43,635 nt of DNA from Candidatus Dormiibacter inghamiae (GTDB taxonomy: Bacteria; Chloroflexota; Dormibacteria; Dormibacterales; Dormibacteraceae): NCBI GenBank assembly GCA_016464825.1, contig JAEKNQ010000060.1, forward strand, positions 1-43,635, given 5' to 3'. The notes under the pieces are model-generated. The model was given only the letters and a program-made list of their open reading frames with translations, had not been told where the DNA came from and made no database searches. The translations under genes were made by a program, and so were the position numbers. Every line of letters starts with the position of its first letter. The first letter of the stretch is position 1. Positions 1 to 8,790 of the stretch are shown piece by piece.

Positions 1-132
1 ACCTCTCCAACCAGGAGCGAGTACAGGCCCTGCCGCTCTGGCTCGCCTACTACAACCATCACCGCACCCACACCGAGCTCAAAGACCAGACTCCAATGGC
101 CGCGCTTGTCAGCAACGTATCCAGGAAGTACA
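1..132 (+). mobile_element. IS481-family insertion sequence, 3' end (partial)
   Basis: These bases are identical to the reverse complement of the last 132 bases of the 135-base copy at the other edge (43501-43635). Identity stops after the terminal ACA, which fits the TGT...ACA ends of IS481-type elements. The body of the element lies outside the window to the left. Only the transposase C-terminus is visible, so the family call rests on that and on the target-site sequence. Confidence 0.85.
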
Positions 133-137
133 GCTAG
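3..137 (+). CDS. IS481-family transposase, C-terminal fragment
   Basis: The open frame enters from the left edge and gives the last 44 residues of a DDE integrase-type transposase. It includes the W-L-A-Y-Y-N-H-H-R-T-H-T-E-L segment typical of the end of IS481/IS3-type catalytic domains, whose tail normally reads NNxxxxY. The element's own sequence ends at base 132. The codon AGC and the stop TAG (135-137) therefore straddle or lie in the host target site GCTAGT. The second copy at the right edge ends AAC-TAG in the same way, so the stop is supplied by the insertion site. The catalytic DDE residues lie outside the window and activity cannot be judged. Confidence 0.85.
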   Translation, partial: LSNQERVQALPLWLAYYNHHRTHTELKDQTPMAALVSNVSRKYS

Positions 138-138
138 T
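133..138. other. IS481 insertion target GCTAGT
   Basis: The six bases after the IS end read GCTAGT and match the NCTAGN target known for Bordetella IS481. The other copy in this window sits against CCTAGT. The duplicated partner copy would lie on the far side of the element, outside the window. Confidence 0.7.
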
Positions 139-144
139 GGCTGT

Positions 145-1146
145 TCAGGGAGATCGCTGGCTCGACTGGACGGAGAACCCGTAGTCCAGCAGCCGCTCGG
201 CGTCGTCGACCATCACGTTGGAGTGCATGACCAGCGCCAGCAGGTGACGGTTGCCCCTAGCCGCCGTGGCCGCTATGCAGGGCCCTGCCTCATCTGTATT
301 GCCTGTCTTGATCCCGTTGGCGCCCGCGTAGGTGGTGAGAAAGCGATGCAGCCAGTTGTTGGCGTCAAAGGCAGGATGGCCGGCGTTCGCCGGCAGGTGC
401 ATCTCAGGAATGCTGGCCAGTTGGACCAGGTCCGGGTAGTGGGTTTCGATCGCCATGGCCGCCAGCGCCAGATCGTAGGCGCTGCTTCGCATGCCTGGTG
501 CATCCAGACCCACAGGAGTGGTGAAGTGGCTGTTCTTCATGCCGAGCTTGGCGGCCTTGGCGTTCATCGCGACGATGAAGTCGTCACGCGGCCCGAGACC
601 CGTGGCCAGCGTCTCGGCAGCGTCGTTGCCAGAGACGACGAAGAGGCCTATCAGCAGCTCGCGCACAGTCAGCACCTGGCCTGCCTTGATGCCCATCAAC
701 GTGGCTTCCGGCTCGATCGCCTTCTCCGCGTCCATGTCGGTCTGCGGGGTGACCGTCACGGTCTTGTCCAGCGATCCGGCCCGCTCGTAGGCGACCATGC
801 CGGTGACAAGCTTGGCCAGGCTGGCAGGCGCACGCTGGGTCTGGGCGTCGCGGAGCCAGAGGATCTCGCGCGCGTCAATGTCGACCAGAATCCCGGCTAG
901 GCCGTGGAAGTCGATCTTGGCGTCAGGATGCTGATCTGCCCAGTTGCTGGAGAGATCGAGGTCCGCGGGCGCGTTCGGCACTACGCTTGGATGGGCGAGC
1001 GGCGAGTTGGCCAGGGTCGGGCTGGCACCGAGCAGAGGTCCGGCGTCTGGCACCGGCCGGCCGGACAGAGCCGGGCTGGCTCGAAACTCGCGCACTAGCG
1101 TGACGCTCGTGGCCACAACAACTGCCAGCACCAGAATGCTGAGCAC
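145..1146 (-). CDS. D-alanyl-D-alanine carboxypeptidase, peptidase family S11
   Basis: A penicillin-binding-protein-type DD-carboxypeptidase that would trim the terminal D-Ala from peptidoglycan stem peptides outside the membrane. All three active-site motifs are present: S-L-A-K (Ser109, Lys112), S-G-N (172-174) and K-T-G (280-282). Residues 1-19 form a hydrophobic segment (signal peptide or anchor), followed by a Pro/Ala-rich linker to about residue 75. The C-terminal beta domain of E. coli PBP5 is absent, as in many short S11 enzymes. The start is GTG. The frame is also open upstream through an Arg-rich stretch, so the true start could lie slightly earlier. An IS481 element sits 12 bases beyond the stop codon, and the coding sequence itself looks intact. 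Confidence 0.9.
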   Translation of the reverse strand: MLSILVLAVVVATSVTLVREFRASPALSGRPVPDAGPLLGASPTLANSPLAHPSVVPNAPADLDLSSNWADQHPDAKIDFHGLAGILVDIDAREILWLRDAQTQRAPASLAKLVTGMVAYERAGSLDKTVTVTPQTDMDAEKAIEPEATLMGIKAGQVLTVRELLIGLFVVSGNDAAETLATGLGPRDDFIVAMNAKAAKLGMKNSHFTTPVGLDAPGMRSSAYDLALAAMAIETHYPDLVQLASIPEMHLPANAGHPAFDANNWLHRFLTTYAGANGIKTGNTDEAGPCIAATAARGNRHLLALVMHSNVMVDDAERLLDYGFSVQSSQRSP

Positions 1147-1313
1147 CGTCAGATCCCGGCGGAAGCGACGCCTCCCCCGGTTGTGATGACTGGCTGGGCT
1201 GGGGGTCGAAAAGGGATCAGGCGCTGACGTGGTGGCTGGATTGTAGTCGAGCCGGCCCAGCGGGAGAGTCGAGCGCCGGTGGAGCCGCCTGAGCCGACTT
1301 CTGACAGCGGCGC

Positions 1314-2405
1314 TCAGGCCGCCGCTTCCAGCCTCTCGATGATGGCGTCCGCCACCTGGCTGGTGCCGACAGCTGTGGGATCGTTGCGATCAGCCTTCAG
1401 GTCGTAGGTCAATGATCGCCCTTCTGCTATCACCCCCGCAATGGCGGATTCCAGAGCGTCGCCAGCCTCCACCTCCTGCAGATGGCGCAGGAGGAGGACG
1501 CCGGAGAGCATGACTGCCATCGGGTTGACCTTGTTCTGTCCGGTGTACTTGGGAGCGCTGCCGTGCGTCGCCTCGAAGACGGCGCCATTGACGCCGATGT
1601 TGGCGCCGGGCGCCAGACCCAGACCACCTATCATCCCGGCGCCCAAGTCCGAGATGATGTCCCCGTACAGATTGGGGCAGCAGAGCACGTCATATTCGGT
1701 CGGACGCAGCACCAACTGCATGCACATGTTGTCGACTATGCGATCTTCGAACTGGAGGTCGGAATTCCGCTGTGCGACCTCACGGCCGACGGCCAGAAAG
1801 AGGCCGTCTGTGTGCTTCATGATGTTCGCCTTGTGGACCAGCGTCACCTTCCGACGATGGTACTGCCGCGCGTAATCGAACGCGTACTGAACAATTCGTT
1901 CGCTGCCAGACACGGATATGGGCTTGATGGAGAGCCCGCTGTCGGGCTGGATTCGCTTGCCGCTCAGTTGCGAGATCTCACTCAGCAGCCTGTCACAGTC
2001 GGGCGTCCCTCGTTCGAACTCGATACCTGCGTAGATGTCCTCAGAGTTCTCTCGAATGATTACGAAGTCCAGGTCGTCGCGAAGGTTGCGGGCGCCCTCA
2101 TACGCTTTGATGGGTCTCACGCAGGCGTAGAGTTCTAGTTCCTGTCGCAAGGCTACGTTGACGCTCCGAAACCCGGTTCCGACGGGAGTGGTGATGGGAC
2201 CCTTGAGAGCGACCCCTGTGCGCCGGATGGAGTCCAGCACGTGCTTGGGCAGCGGCGTGCCGTGTTCTGCCATGACGTTCTCGCCGGCCTGCTGAATATC
2301 CCAGTCAAACTCGACCCCTGTCGCCTCCAGGACCCGGGTGCTGGCTTCGCAGATCTCGGGGCCGACGCCGTCGCCAGGGATGAGTGTTACCGAATGGCGG
2401 GGCAA
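1314..2405 (-). CDS. icd: Isocitrate dehydrogenase, isocitrate/isopropylmalate dehydrogenase family
   Basis: This is a 363-residue beta-decarboxylating dehydrogenase. It opens with the family motif I-P-G-D-G-V-G-P-E (9-17). The substrate-binding stretch around Ser81 ([11 protein letters not shown]) matches isocitrate dehydrogenases rather than isopropylmalate dehydrogenases. Tyr125 and Lys192 fit the catalytic pair. The cofactor loop reads H-G-S-A-P-K-Y (281-287). In E. coli IDH the equivalent Lys-Tyr contacts the 2'-phosphate of NADP, whereas NAD-linked enzymes usually have Asp-Ile there. NADP use is therefore inferred, although the overall length resembles NAD-type enzymes. It starts 9 bases after the ferredoxin stop codon and is probably co-transcribed with it. 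Confidence 0.88.
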   Translation of the reverse strand: MPRHSVTLIPGDGVGPEICEASTRVLEATGVEFDWDIQQAGENVMAEHGTPLPKHVLDSIRRTGVALKGPITTPVGTGFRSVNVALRQELELYACVRPIKAYEGARNLRDDLDFVIIRENSEDIYAGIEFERGTPDCDRLLSEISQLSGKRIQPDSGLSIKPISVSGSERIVQYAFDYARQYHRRKVTLVHKANIMKHTDGLFLAVGREVAQRNSDLQFEDRIVDNMCMQLVLRPTEYDVLCCPNLYGDIISDLGAGMIGGLGLAPGANIGVNGAVFEATHGSAPKYTGQNKVNPMAVMLSGVLLLRHLQEVEAGDALESAIAGVIAEGRSLTYDLKADRNDPTAVGTSQVADAIIERLEAAA

Positions 2406-2414
2406 ATGAGCCCC

Positions 2415-2657
2415 CTACCTGTTGAAGTAGTCGGCGTTGATCTTGATGAAGGAAACCCACTCCGACGGCACCTCGTCCTCGGGAAAGATCGCATCGACGG
2501 GGCAGGGATCGACGCAAGCGCCGCAGTCGATGCACTCGTCGGGGTCGATGAAGTACATGTCCGAGCTGTCGTCGGTGTGGATGCAATCGACAGGACAGAC
2601 CTCGACGCAGGAGGCATCCTTGACCGAGATGCAGGGTTGGGTGATGATGTAGGCCAC
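2415..2657 (-). CDS. fdxA: Seven-iron ferredoxin [3Fe-4S][4Fe-4S]
   Basis: An 80-residue ferredoxin with cysteines at 9, 17, 21, 25, 42, 45, 48 and 52. The C-x7-C-x3-C-P start and the E-C-I-D-C-G-A-C-x3-C-P second motif are the FdxA pattern. In that family the first, second and last cysteines hold a [3Fe-4S] cluster, and Cys21 with the C-x2-C-x2-C group holds a [4Fe-4S] cluster. The acidic C-terminal tail is normal for the group. It is a soluble low-potential electron carrier with no partner identifiable from the sequence. It sits between the truncated haemoglobin (31-base gap) and isocitrate dehydrogenase (9-base gap) on the same strand. Confidence 0.93.
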   Translation of the reverse strand: MAYIITQPCISVKDASCVEVCPVDCIHTDDSSDMYFIDPDECIDCGACVDPCPVDAIFPEDEVPSEWVSFIKINADYFNR

Positions 2658-2688
2658 TACGGCGCCATTCTAGAGATGAGCTGGGCTG

Positions 2689-3099
2689 TCAGGCTCGGCT
2701 CGCGTAGGGGTCGGCCCGGTTCATCATGGCCAGGGCGGCGCTCTCGAAGTAGTCCAGGAATGCTTCCCGGATCTGGGGCTGGAGGTCCACCGACTCGACC
2801 GCCGCGGTCATGTGACGGAGCCAGGCCTCACGCTCGGCATGGCCGATCGAAAACGGCGCGTGGCGCATGCGGAGCCGAGGATGACCGCGTTGGTCGCTGT
2901 ACCAGGTAGGGCCGCCCCAATACTGGATCAGGAACAGGCGCAGGTGCTCGGCCGCCCGCCAGAGCTCCTCCTCGTCGGGGCCATAGAGCGGACGCAGCAC
3001 CGGGTCGTTGGCGACGTCTGAGTAGAACCTTTCGACGATTAGGGTGAAGGTGCGCTCACCGCCCGCCTGTTCGTAGACAGTCGCCGCAGCACCCCTCAG
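2689..3099 (-). CDS. glbO: Group II truncated haemoglobin (trHbO), probable CTG start
   Basis: A small haem protein that binds oxygen or NO and may help in redox or nitrosative stress defence. The core Y-W-G-G-P, H-P-R-L-R-M-R-H-A-P-F (proximal His) and W-L-R-H-M motifs are diagnostic of trHbO. An internal GTG at 2998-3000 gives only 103 residues and would omit helices A-C. The same frame continues upstream and encodes the expected T-V-Y-E-Q-A-G-G-E-R and F-Y-S-D-V-A-N-D-P segments. No ATG, GTG or TTG lies in that extension. The best candidate is CTG at 3097-3099, seven bases after GAGGAGG and overlapping the TGA of the ABC exporter gene. The resulting 136 residues fit the family. The coding extent is firm; the exact initiator is inferred. 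Confidence 0.85.
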   Translation of the reverse strand: MRGAAATVYEQAGGERTFTLIVERFYSDVANDPVLRPLYGPDEEELWRAAEHLRLFLIQYWGGPTWYSDQRGHPRLRMRHAPFSIGHAEREAWLRHMTAAVESVDLQPQIREAFLDYFESAALAMMNRADPYASRA

Positions 3100-5120
3100 G
3101 ACAGCGCCTCCTCGGGATCCAAAGCCGGGACATCGTCGGTATAGGCCGAGGCCTGCATGTTGAAGAGTTTGGCGTAGCGACCGTTGAGCCTCATGAGGTC
3201 GGAATGGGTGCCCTCTTCGACGAGCCGCCCGTGCTCCAAGAAGAGGATGCGATCCGCCTGCCGCACGGTTGAGAAGCGGTGGGAGATGTAGAGCGCGCTC
3301 CGGCCTTCGCTGAGGCGGCGAAGACGCACGAAGAGCTCGTACTCTGCTTGGGCGTCAAGGGCCGACGTGGGCTCGTCCAGGATCAGGATGGGCACCTCGC
3401 GCATGAAGGCGCGGCCCAGGGCGACCTTCTGCCATTCCCCCCCGGAGAGGTTGGCGCCATCGTCGAACCACTTGCCGAGAGGCGTGTCATAACCGTCAGG
3501 CAGCTCCTCCAGCAGCTTGGCGGCGCCTGCCTTCCGGGCCGACTCCTGGATCTTGAGCCTGTCCTCGAGGCCCGGGAGGTCGCCGAGGCCGATGTTCTCC
3601 CCAGCGGTCGCCTGATAGGTCACGTAGTCCTGGAACATGGCGCCGATGGTCTGTCGGAGCTCGTCAGGGTCGAGCTCACGGATGTCTATGCCGTCCAGCA
3701 TGATCCTGCCCCCGCTCGGATCGTAGAGCCGGCAGAGCAGCTTGATCAGGGTCGACTTGCCGGCGCCGTTGCGACCGACGACGGCCACTGTCTCGCCCGG
3801 CGCTATTCTGAAGCTCAGGTCGGTCAGGGCCTGCGCGCCGGAGCCGGGGTAGGCGAAGGAGACGTGTTCGAAGACGATCTCGCCTCGGACGGGACGCGGA
3901 AGCTGTCGGGGCTGAGACGGTCGCTGGATGCTCGTCGGCGTTTCCAGCAGCTTGTAGAGATTGTTCAGGTAGAGGTTGTTCTCATACATCGAGGAGAAAC
4001 CGCTCATCAGACCCTGGATGGAGGTCTGGACCGAGGAGGCGGCCTGAGTGAAAAACGTCAGGTCGCCCAGGGTCAGACGTCCCGCGATCGCCTGGACGGC
4101 TACGTAGAGATAGGTGGCCGACCCGGCCAGGATGGAGATCAGGCCCCAAAGACTGCCCACCAGGTAGCGGGTGGTCACCAGCCTGCGCTGTCTGGCGTAG
4201 TAGCTGTTGGCCAGGAGCCGAAAGCGCTGCAGGAAGTAACCGCCGAGGCCGAACAGCTTCACCTCCTTAGCAAAGGTGTCGGTGGTCACCAGGCTGGTCA
4301 GGTAGACCATTCGCCGCCGGATCGGTGATGCCCAGCGGGCGACGTTGTAACCCCGCCAGCCGTAGCGGGTATCGGAGATGAACTGCGGGATCGGCGAGAT
4401 CAGTGCGACGAGTGCCAGCAGCGGGCTCAGTTTGACCAGTGCCACGACCATCGTCGTGAAGGTGATGGCGGTCTGGATGAGGCCGAAGGCTGTCGAGATC
4501 ATGACCACCGGCCGCATCGCGGCCTCCTGCTGCGCCTGCCGGAGCAAGTCGTAGGAGGCGGAGTCCTCGAAGAACTGGAGGTCCAGCTGGCCGGCGTGGT
4601 CCATGACCATCGACTGGATGGTCAGCGAAACCTTCTCCTGCAGCAGCTGCTGAGTGATGTTGCGAAGGGTGCTGAGAACCGAGCTCACTGCATAGATCAA
4701 GAACTGCAGGACGGCGAGTTCAACGATGACCATGAGCGTGGTGGTGACAGGCAGCTGGATCAAACCCAGGCTCAGGCTCGCCTGGTCGGGTGCGTGCAGC
4801 GCCCGCACCTTGATCCCGTCCACCACCGCGTTGATGAGCAGCCTGGCCGTATAGGCGGTGGCGACGGGGATGAATCCGCTGAACACAGTGGCGATGGCCA
4901 GCCCGATGGTCAGCGCGGGGCTTGCCTGCCAGACGAGCCGCAGGACGCGCGGCAGGGAAGCCAGGGTGCCGGCGGCCGCCCGCCGGGCGCTCTGCAGGCG
5001 GCTGCGAAGGTCCTGAGGCTGGTGCTCCGCCTCGGGCTCGGGGATGTCGGCTGGGCCGGTGATGCCGCTCTGCGGCGTCTTTCCGCCCTGTCGCCTCCTA
5101 ATCCACCAGTGAGGGTCCAC
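3096..5120 (-). CDS. ABC exporter half-transporter (membrane domain fused to ATPase)
   Basis: A 674-residue ABC exporter subunit with six predicted membrane helices between about residues 65 and 360 and a nucleotide-binding domain from about 410. Visible ATPase motifs are Walker A G-R-N-G-A-G-K-S-T (449-457), signature L-S-G-G-E (558-562), Walker B I-L-I-L-D-E-P and the H-loop I-S-H-R. It would act as a homo- or heterodimer to export a lipid, drug or peptide; the substrate cannot be told. The N-terminus carries about 50 polar, Pro-rich residues. The GTG start is supported by a GGTAGGAAGA ribosome-binding site. It is the first gene of the minus-strand run leading to the truncated haemoglobin, ferredoxin and icd. 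Confidence 0.9.
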   Translation of the reverse strand: MDPHWWIRRRQGGKTPQSGITGPADIPEPEAEHQPQDLRSRLQSARRAAAGTLASLPRVLRLVWQASPALTIGLAIATVFSGFIPVATAYTARLLINAVVDGIKVRALHAPDQASLSLGLIQLPVTTTLMVIVELAVLQFLIYAVSSVLSTLRNITQQLLQEKVSLTIQSMVMDHAGQLDLQFFEDSASYDLLRQAQQEAAMRPVVMISTAFGLIQTAITFTTMVVALVKLSPLLALVALISPIPQFISDTRYGWRGYNVARWASPIRRRMVYLTSLVTTDTFAKEVKLFGLGGYFLQRFRLLANSYYARQRRLVTTRYLVGSLWGLISILAGSATYLYVAVQAIAGRLTLGDLTFFTQAASSVQTSIQGLMSGFSSMYENNLYLNNLYKLLETPTSIQRPSQPRQLPRPVRGEIVFEHVSFAYPGSGAQALTDLSFRIAPGETVAVVGRNGAGKSTLIKLLCRLYDPSGGRIMLDGIDIRELDPDELRQTIGAMFQDYVTYQATAGENIGLGDLPGLEDRLKIQESARKAGAAKLLEELPDGYDTPLGKWFDDGANLSGGEWQKVALGRAFMREVPILILDEPTSALDAQAEYELFVRLRRLSEGRSALYISHRFSTVRQADRILFLEHGRLVEEGTHSDLMRLNGRYAKLFNMQASAYTDDVPALDPEEALS

Positions 5121-5875
5121 GCCGTCTTCCTACCCTTTTACCCTCTCGCCAATTCCACATCGCTTGGGCAGACCAGCAGGCCGGCGACGCAGGTCGACTG
5201 GCGGAGGACGTCCGGTGGGCACCAGGATCAGCGACAGCCGTCCTCGGATGCGTCAGCCGGCGCTATACGAGCGGTGTAGGTTACGTCCTGCGCGTGGACG
5301 GGGCCGGAGCTTCACTGCTCCACCGCAAGCTGGATACTTGAACTGGAACCTGCAGGAGGAGAAAATGCCCGCCACCCAGGAGGATGTGGTTCGGCTCCGT
5401 GCTGCCTGCGCTGCGCTCCCGGGATGTCACTCCCCCCCTCGCCCTGCTGATGGACGAGAACATCCGTTGGATCGGCAGTGAGAGCCTTGGCGACCCGGCG
5501 CCTGAGTGCAATGGCGGGAGGAAGCATCTGCGGTGCTCAGCCGCGCTGTTGACCGGATGCCTGCCAGGCGATGCCTGCGCGCAAGGCCTGCTGGACCTGG
5601 CCGAGCAGTCAGACGATGCCATTCGCGCAGTCGAGCTCACGGGATTCCGAGCGCCAGCTCGCTCCGCTGGCGACACCGCCAGTGAGTCCTCCAACTCGGG
5701 TGCGCAACAACATTGAGCGCCCTGTCTCTCGCCACGTACGGTTGGCTCTACATCGTCCGCCGAGCGATCGGCTTACGGGGCAGGGCGGCATTGCTTGGGC
5801 GGCCCATCCGCCAACGCAGACCGTCTGTGAGGGTGGCCAGAGTCATTCGCCACCATCACTTCGGCCTGGCTGAAG
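5121..5875. other. Gene-poor interval, no supported gene
   Basis: Several open frames cross this 755-base stretch on both strands, but none shows a recognisable domain. One possible start stands out: ATG at 5365 after GCAGGAGGAG. Its first 20 residues look protein-like, then the frame becomes unconvincing near a run of seven C. It could be a broken remnant. Nothing else is supported. Confidence 0.4.
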
Positions 5876-6514
5876 TTATTCTTTGCGTCCCGTAACGGCG
5901 AGGGTGGCTCCAATACCGATCATGGCTAGTCCTCCGGCGCCGCCAATTGTGGCCATTCGGCGCGGTGACCGGGCGAACCAGGTCCGGGCGGTGCCGGCCG
6001 CGAATGCCCAGATGCCGTCGCAGATCAATGCAATGCAGGGAAACACCGCCCCGAGAGCGAGGATTTGCGTCGTCGCGTCGCCGGCGCCCCGATCGACGAA
6101 CTGAGGCAGGGCGGCGACGAAGAACACGATGGTTTTGGGGTTCGTGACCCCGACCAGAAATCCGTCGGCTGCGACCCGGAGTCGGGTTCCCGTCGGCATG
6201 CGAGCGGCCATCACCTCGGTCAGCTTGTGCCGATGCCGGATGGCCTGAACCCCGAGGTAAATGAGGTAGGCGGCGCCGACCAGCTTGATCACCGTGTAGG
6301 CAAGGATCGAGCGTTCGACCAGCGCTCCGATCCCGAACGCCACCGCAACCACCTGGAGACACTCGCCTACGGCGTTGCCAACGACAGTCAGTAATGCCCC
6401 ACGCCGACCGATGGTCAGGGCCCGGCTGATCGTGAACATAACGCTCGGTCCGGGCACTGCGATAACCACGAAGGCCACCACGGCGAAGGCCCAGAGATGA
6501 CTCGTAGGCAGCAT
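5876..6514 (-). CDS. LysE/RhtB-family amino-acid exporter
   Basis: A 212-residue integral membrane protein of the LysE superfamily, which exports amino acids or related metabolites across the inner membrane. The family marker V-P-G-P-S-V-M-F-T-I-S-R-A near residue 20 is present, followed by G-x3-G-A-L-L-T-V-V-G-N and about six hydrophobic segments. The motif G-V-T-N-P-K-T-I-V-F-F near residue 120 is also typical. The start is ATG and the length is normal. It stands alone between two gene-poor gaps and could mark the chromosomal side of the accessory region that follows. The substrate is unknown. Confidence 0.9.
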   Translation of the reverse strand: MLPTSHLWAFAVVAFVVIAVPGPSVMFTISRALTIGRRGALLTVVGNAVGECLQVVAVAFGIGALVERSILAYTVIKLVGAAYLIYLGVQAIRHRHKLTEVMAARMPTGTRLRVAADGFLVGVTNPKTIVFFVAALPQFVDRGAGDATTQILALGAVFPCIALICDGIWAFAAGTARTWFARSPRRMATIGGAGGLAMIGIGATLAVTGRKE

Positions 6515-6874
6515 GAGGTCACCCTACCCAGTCGCCAGCAGGGCTGTCCTCGCCGATGATGGTCGCCGCAAGCGCATGGCCTTACGGCCAGCTCGCCGCC
6601 ACCATGCCGTTGGGAGTCTGGCCAGGAGTAGGGCTGCATTTTTGCATAGCTCTCGTTCGGTCATCGGGACTCCTTGTGTGGTTTGGAGACCAGGTGTCAG
6701 GTACCTAAGTCAGCTTCAGAAGGGCGGGGCATCGTAGACGGTTTTCGAACTCTGCTGACGTTGTCGGGCTCCTGGGACCGGATCACGGTCATGGTGGGCA
6801 AATGACTTGACTGGCCTTGGTTGGTGATTTGTGCCAGGCGTATCCTCGACCTTGTGCAAGAGAAGTCGCTCTCG
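6515..6874. other. Intergenic interval between lysE-like and zinc-ribbon genes
   Basis: No supported gene is seen in this 360-base stretch. It probably contains the left boundary of the accessory island. I searched by eye for a copy of the tRNA-Ser 3' end that would mark an attachment site and did not find one. Confidence 0.4.
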
Positions 6875-7336
6875 ATGAGCGTGCCGTTAGATGGCGACGG
6901 CTTCGTCCGGCGGGAGTGCCCAACGTGCGAGCGCGAACTCAAATGGCCCGGTAGGGACCAAGAGGAGGACCAGGCCGCATCTCCGGGCGGCTACTACTGC
7001 CCGTACTGCGCGGTACAAGCCCCACCGAGTGCGTGGTTCACCAAGGCCCAGATCGAGCAGGCGCAGGCGATCGTGACGTCGGAGATCGTACCACCTGAAC
7101 TCGACAAGTTGCGTGACGCGTTGGGCAGGCTCGGGCAAACCTCCGGGGGCCTCATCGAGGTGAAGGTGACATCGTCGTCATCGCGAGCCGACCCGCCGCC
7201 GCCCCTATCGGAGACGGATGACATGCGGCGAGTCGATTTTCCCTGCCACCCGCGAAGTCCGGTAAAGGTGCTGGATGCGTGGACGGGAGGAGTTCATTGC
7301 AGACTCTGCGGCAGTCCTGCTACCGCCGACGGCTAG
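6875..7336 (+). CDS. Double zinc-ribbon protein of unknown function
   Basis: A 153-residue soluble protein with two metal-binding halves. The N-terminal half has C-P-T-C and, after a short acidic loop, C-P-Y-C. The C-terminal half has a lone F-P-C-H and then H-C-R-L-C-G. The middle is a charged helix with E-I-V-P-P-E-L-D-K-L and a Ser/Pro linker. I recognise the overall arrangement as one seen in conserved hypothetical proteins of actinobacteria-like genomes, but no function is known to me. The ATG at 6875 is preferred because the conserved part begins there; an in-frame GTG at 6854 is possible. It converges with the kinase gene, with only 25 bases between their ends once the kinase frameshift is corrected. 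Confidence 0.65.
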   Translation: MSVPLDGDGFVRRECPTCERELKWPGRDQEEDQAASPGGYYCPYCAVQAPPSAWFTKAQIEQAQAIVTSEIVPPELDKLRDALGRLGQTSGGLIEVKVTSSSSRADPPPPLSETDDMRRVDFPCHPRSPVKVLDAWTGGVHCRLCGSPATADG

Positions 7337-7361
7337 ATACCGACCTGGCTCGCGCGGGGCC

Positions 7362-8719
7362 TTACAAATGGCTGACGAAGACATCCAGATCCAGAGCCAA
7401 CTGATCCCTGAGTTCATCGGTCGCGTCTTGGAGCACCTATCCATCTCGATAGTCCCGACCGGAGCGCCGCGCGGTTGAGATTGCCAAAACAGATCCCCGC
7501 CCCCTAGGTTTGGATGTCCGACGGCCATCAGAGCCCGGACGGTCAGCACTCCGTGATGCGAGAGCTCGAGACTCCTACCCATCCGCAGGGTGTAGCGATG
7601 ATGGGCCGGACCGCTACCAATCTGACTGCAGCGCTGCCAGTGAAAGACGGGCGGAGGCGTGCCCATGCCGCCGTGATCTCGAAGGATGTTCTGCGTCAGC
7701 GAGTCGGTGATCAGGTCGATTTCGGCCGACGGAAGCGCCTCCTGGAGAGATCGGTTCAGCGGAGCGATAAGTTGTTGGAAGCGCCGGACCGCCGCATGAG
7801 CTTGGTCCTTGCGCTGCTGGAGTAGCTCATCAGCGGTCAGCTCATCGGCGAGTTTCTCGCGTAGCCGGGCCCGAACGCCTGATACATCGATTGCAACCGG
7901 TGCGGAAGCAAGCTCAAGCCACGCCTTCAGATCCCGCGCCACCTGGGCCATGTTCGGACGCTCCGCCGGCCGGAGCCGGGTCATTCGATCGATCAGCAGA
8001 TCCAGGGCCGACGCGTGCGGATGGGGCCGAAGATCCGCCACGGTGAAGCCTCGCGAGTTCGAAGGCTGATGACCTTCAGGCGGAAAGTGTTGCTCCGTGG
8101 CAAGGACCCAAATGGTCTTGCCGAGGGAGTACACATCTGCTAGGTGGGGGTCGGCTTTCACGGGGTCCTGGATCATCTCGTAGGGAGTGAAATGAGCTGG
8201 TCCAAGGGGCCGCCCACTGCGCGTCAGTTCCTCCAGGTCAGGAACGCGCACCAGTCCGAAATCACCGACGAGCCAGGTGTCATCAAGTTGGTAGAGATTG
8301 GCTGGCTTGATGTCTCGATGTGCCACACCGCTCTCCGCTAGCCGCGCCAGAGTGGACGCGACCATAGACAGCGCTGTGATCACACGCTCGAAAGGGGCGC
8401 CGGCCAGCGCCTCGCCGATGCCCGTCGCAATCGGCATGGTCAGCCACGGGCGGTCTTGGCCCGTGGGCTGATCGGGCAGGTGCGCCTCAATCAAGGGTAA
8501 GACCCCCGCCGCATCCTTCAGCTCCTTGAGGAAGGTGATCTCTCGTACGAACCGCTGATACGGCTCGCGGCCCGCCTTAGAAGTATTCAGGACCTTCAAG
8601 GCGAACTGCTCATCGCTGCTAGACCGGGTTGCGACCCAGACCGTGGCGTTGCCGCCACTCCCAAGAGGTCCCACGATCGTCCAGGAGCCGAGCTGTGAGC
8701 CCGGTCGAAGGTCAGCCAC
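7362..8719 (-). CDS. Hanks-type Ser/Thr protein kinase, frameshifted near the C-terminus
   Basis: A complete soluble kinase domain: G-S-G-G-N-A-T-V-W glycine loop (20-28), Lys42, Glu60, H-R-D-I-K-P-A-N (134-141) and D-F-G (153-155). A 170-residue C-terminal region follows with no recognised domain and no membrane segment. As read, the frame runs on to 7205 with a tail lacking protein character and overlaps the neighbouring gene. If one G is restored in the AGGTG at about 7436, the frame switches to V-L-Q-D-A-T-D-E-L-R-D-Q and ends at TAA 7362-7364. I take that as the native end. The start is GTG. The gene diverges from the 8791 gene with 71 bases between them, suggesting a shared regulatory region. 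Confidence 0.85.
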
Positions 8720-8790
8720 AGGTGTGGAACGACACTCCGTCGACTGGTTCGCTCCGATTCGGCTTCACTACTGGGCTAGGCTACCCGGGG

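Noticed and set aside
5195..5215. ACTGGCGGAG as a left attachment-site copy of the tRNA-Ser end.
   Set aside because: Only ten bases match before the sequences diverge, too short to distinguish from chance.
5281..5716. Overlapping frames on both strands in the gap after the ABC exporter.
   Set aside because: No family features and no consistent reading; at most a broken gene beginning at 5365.
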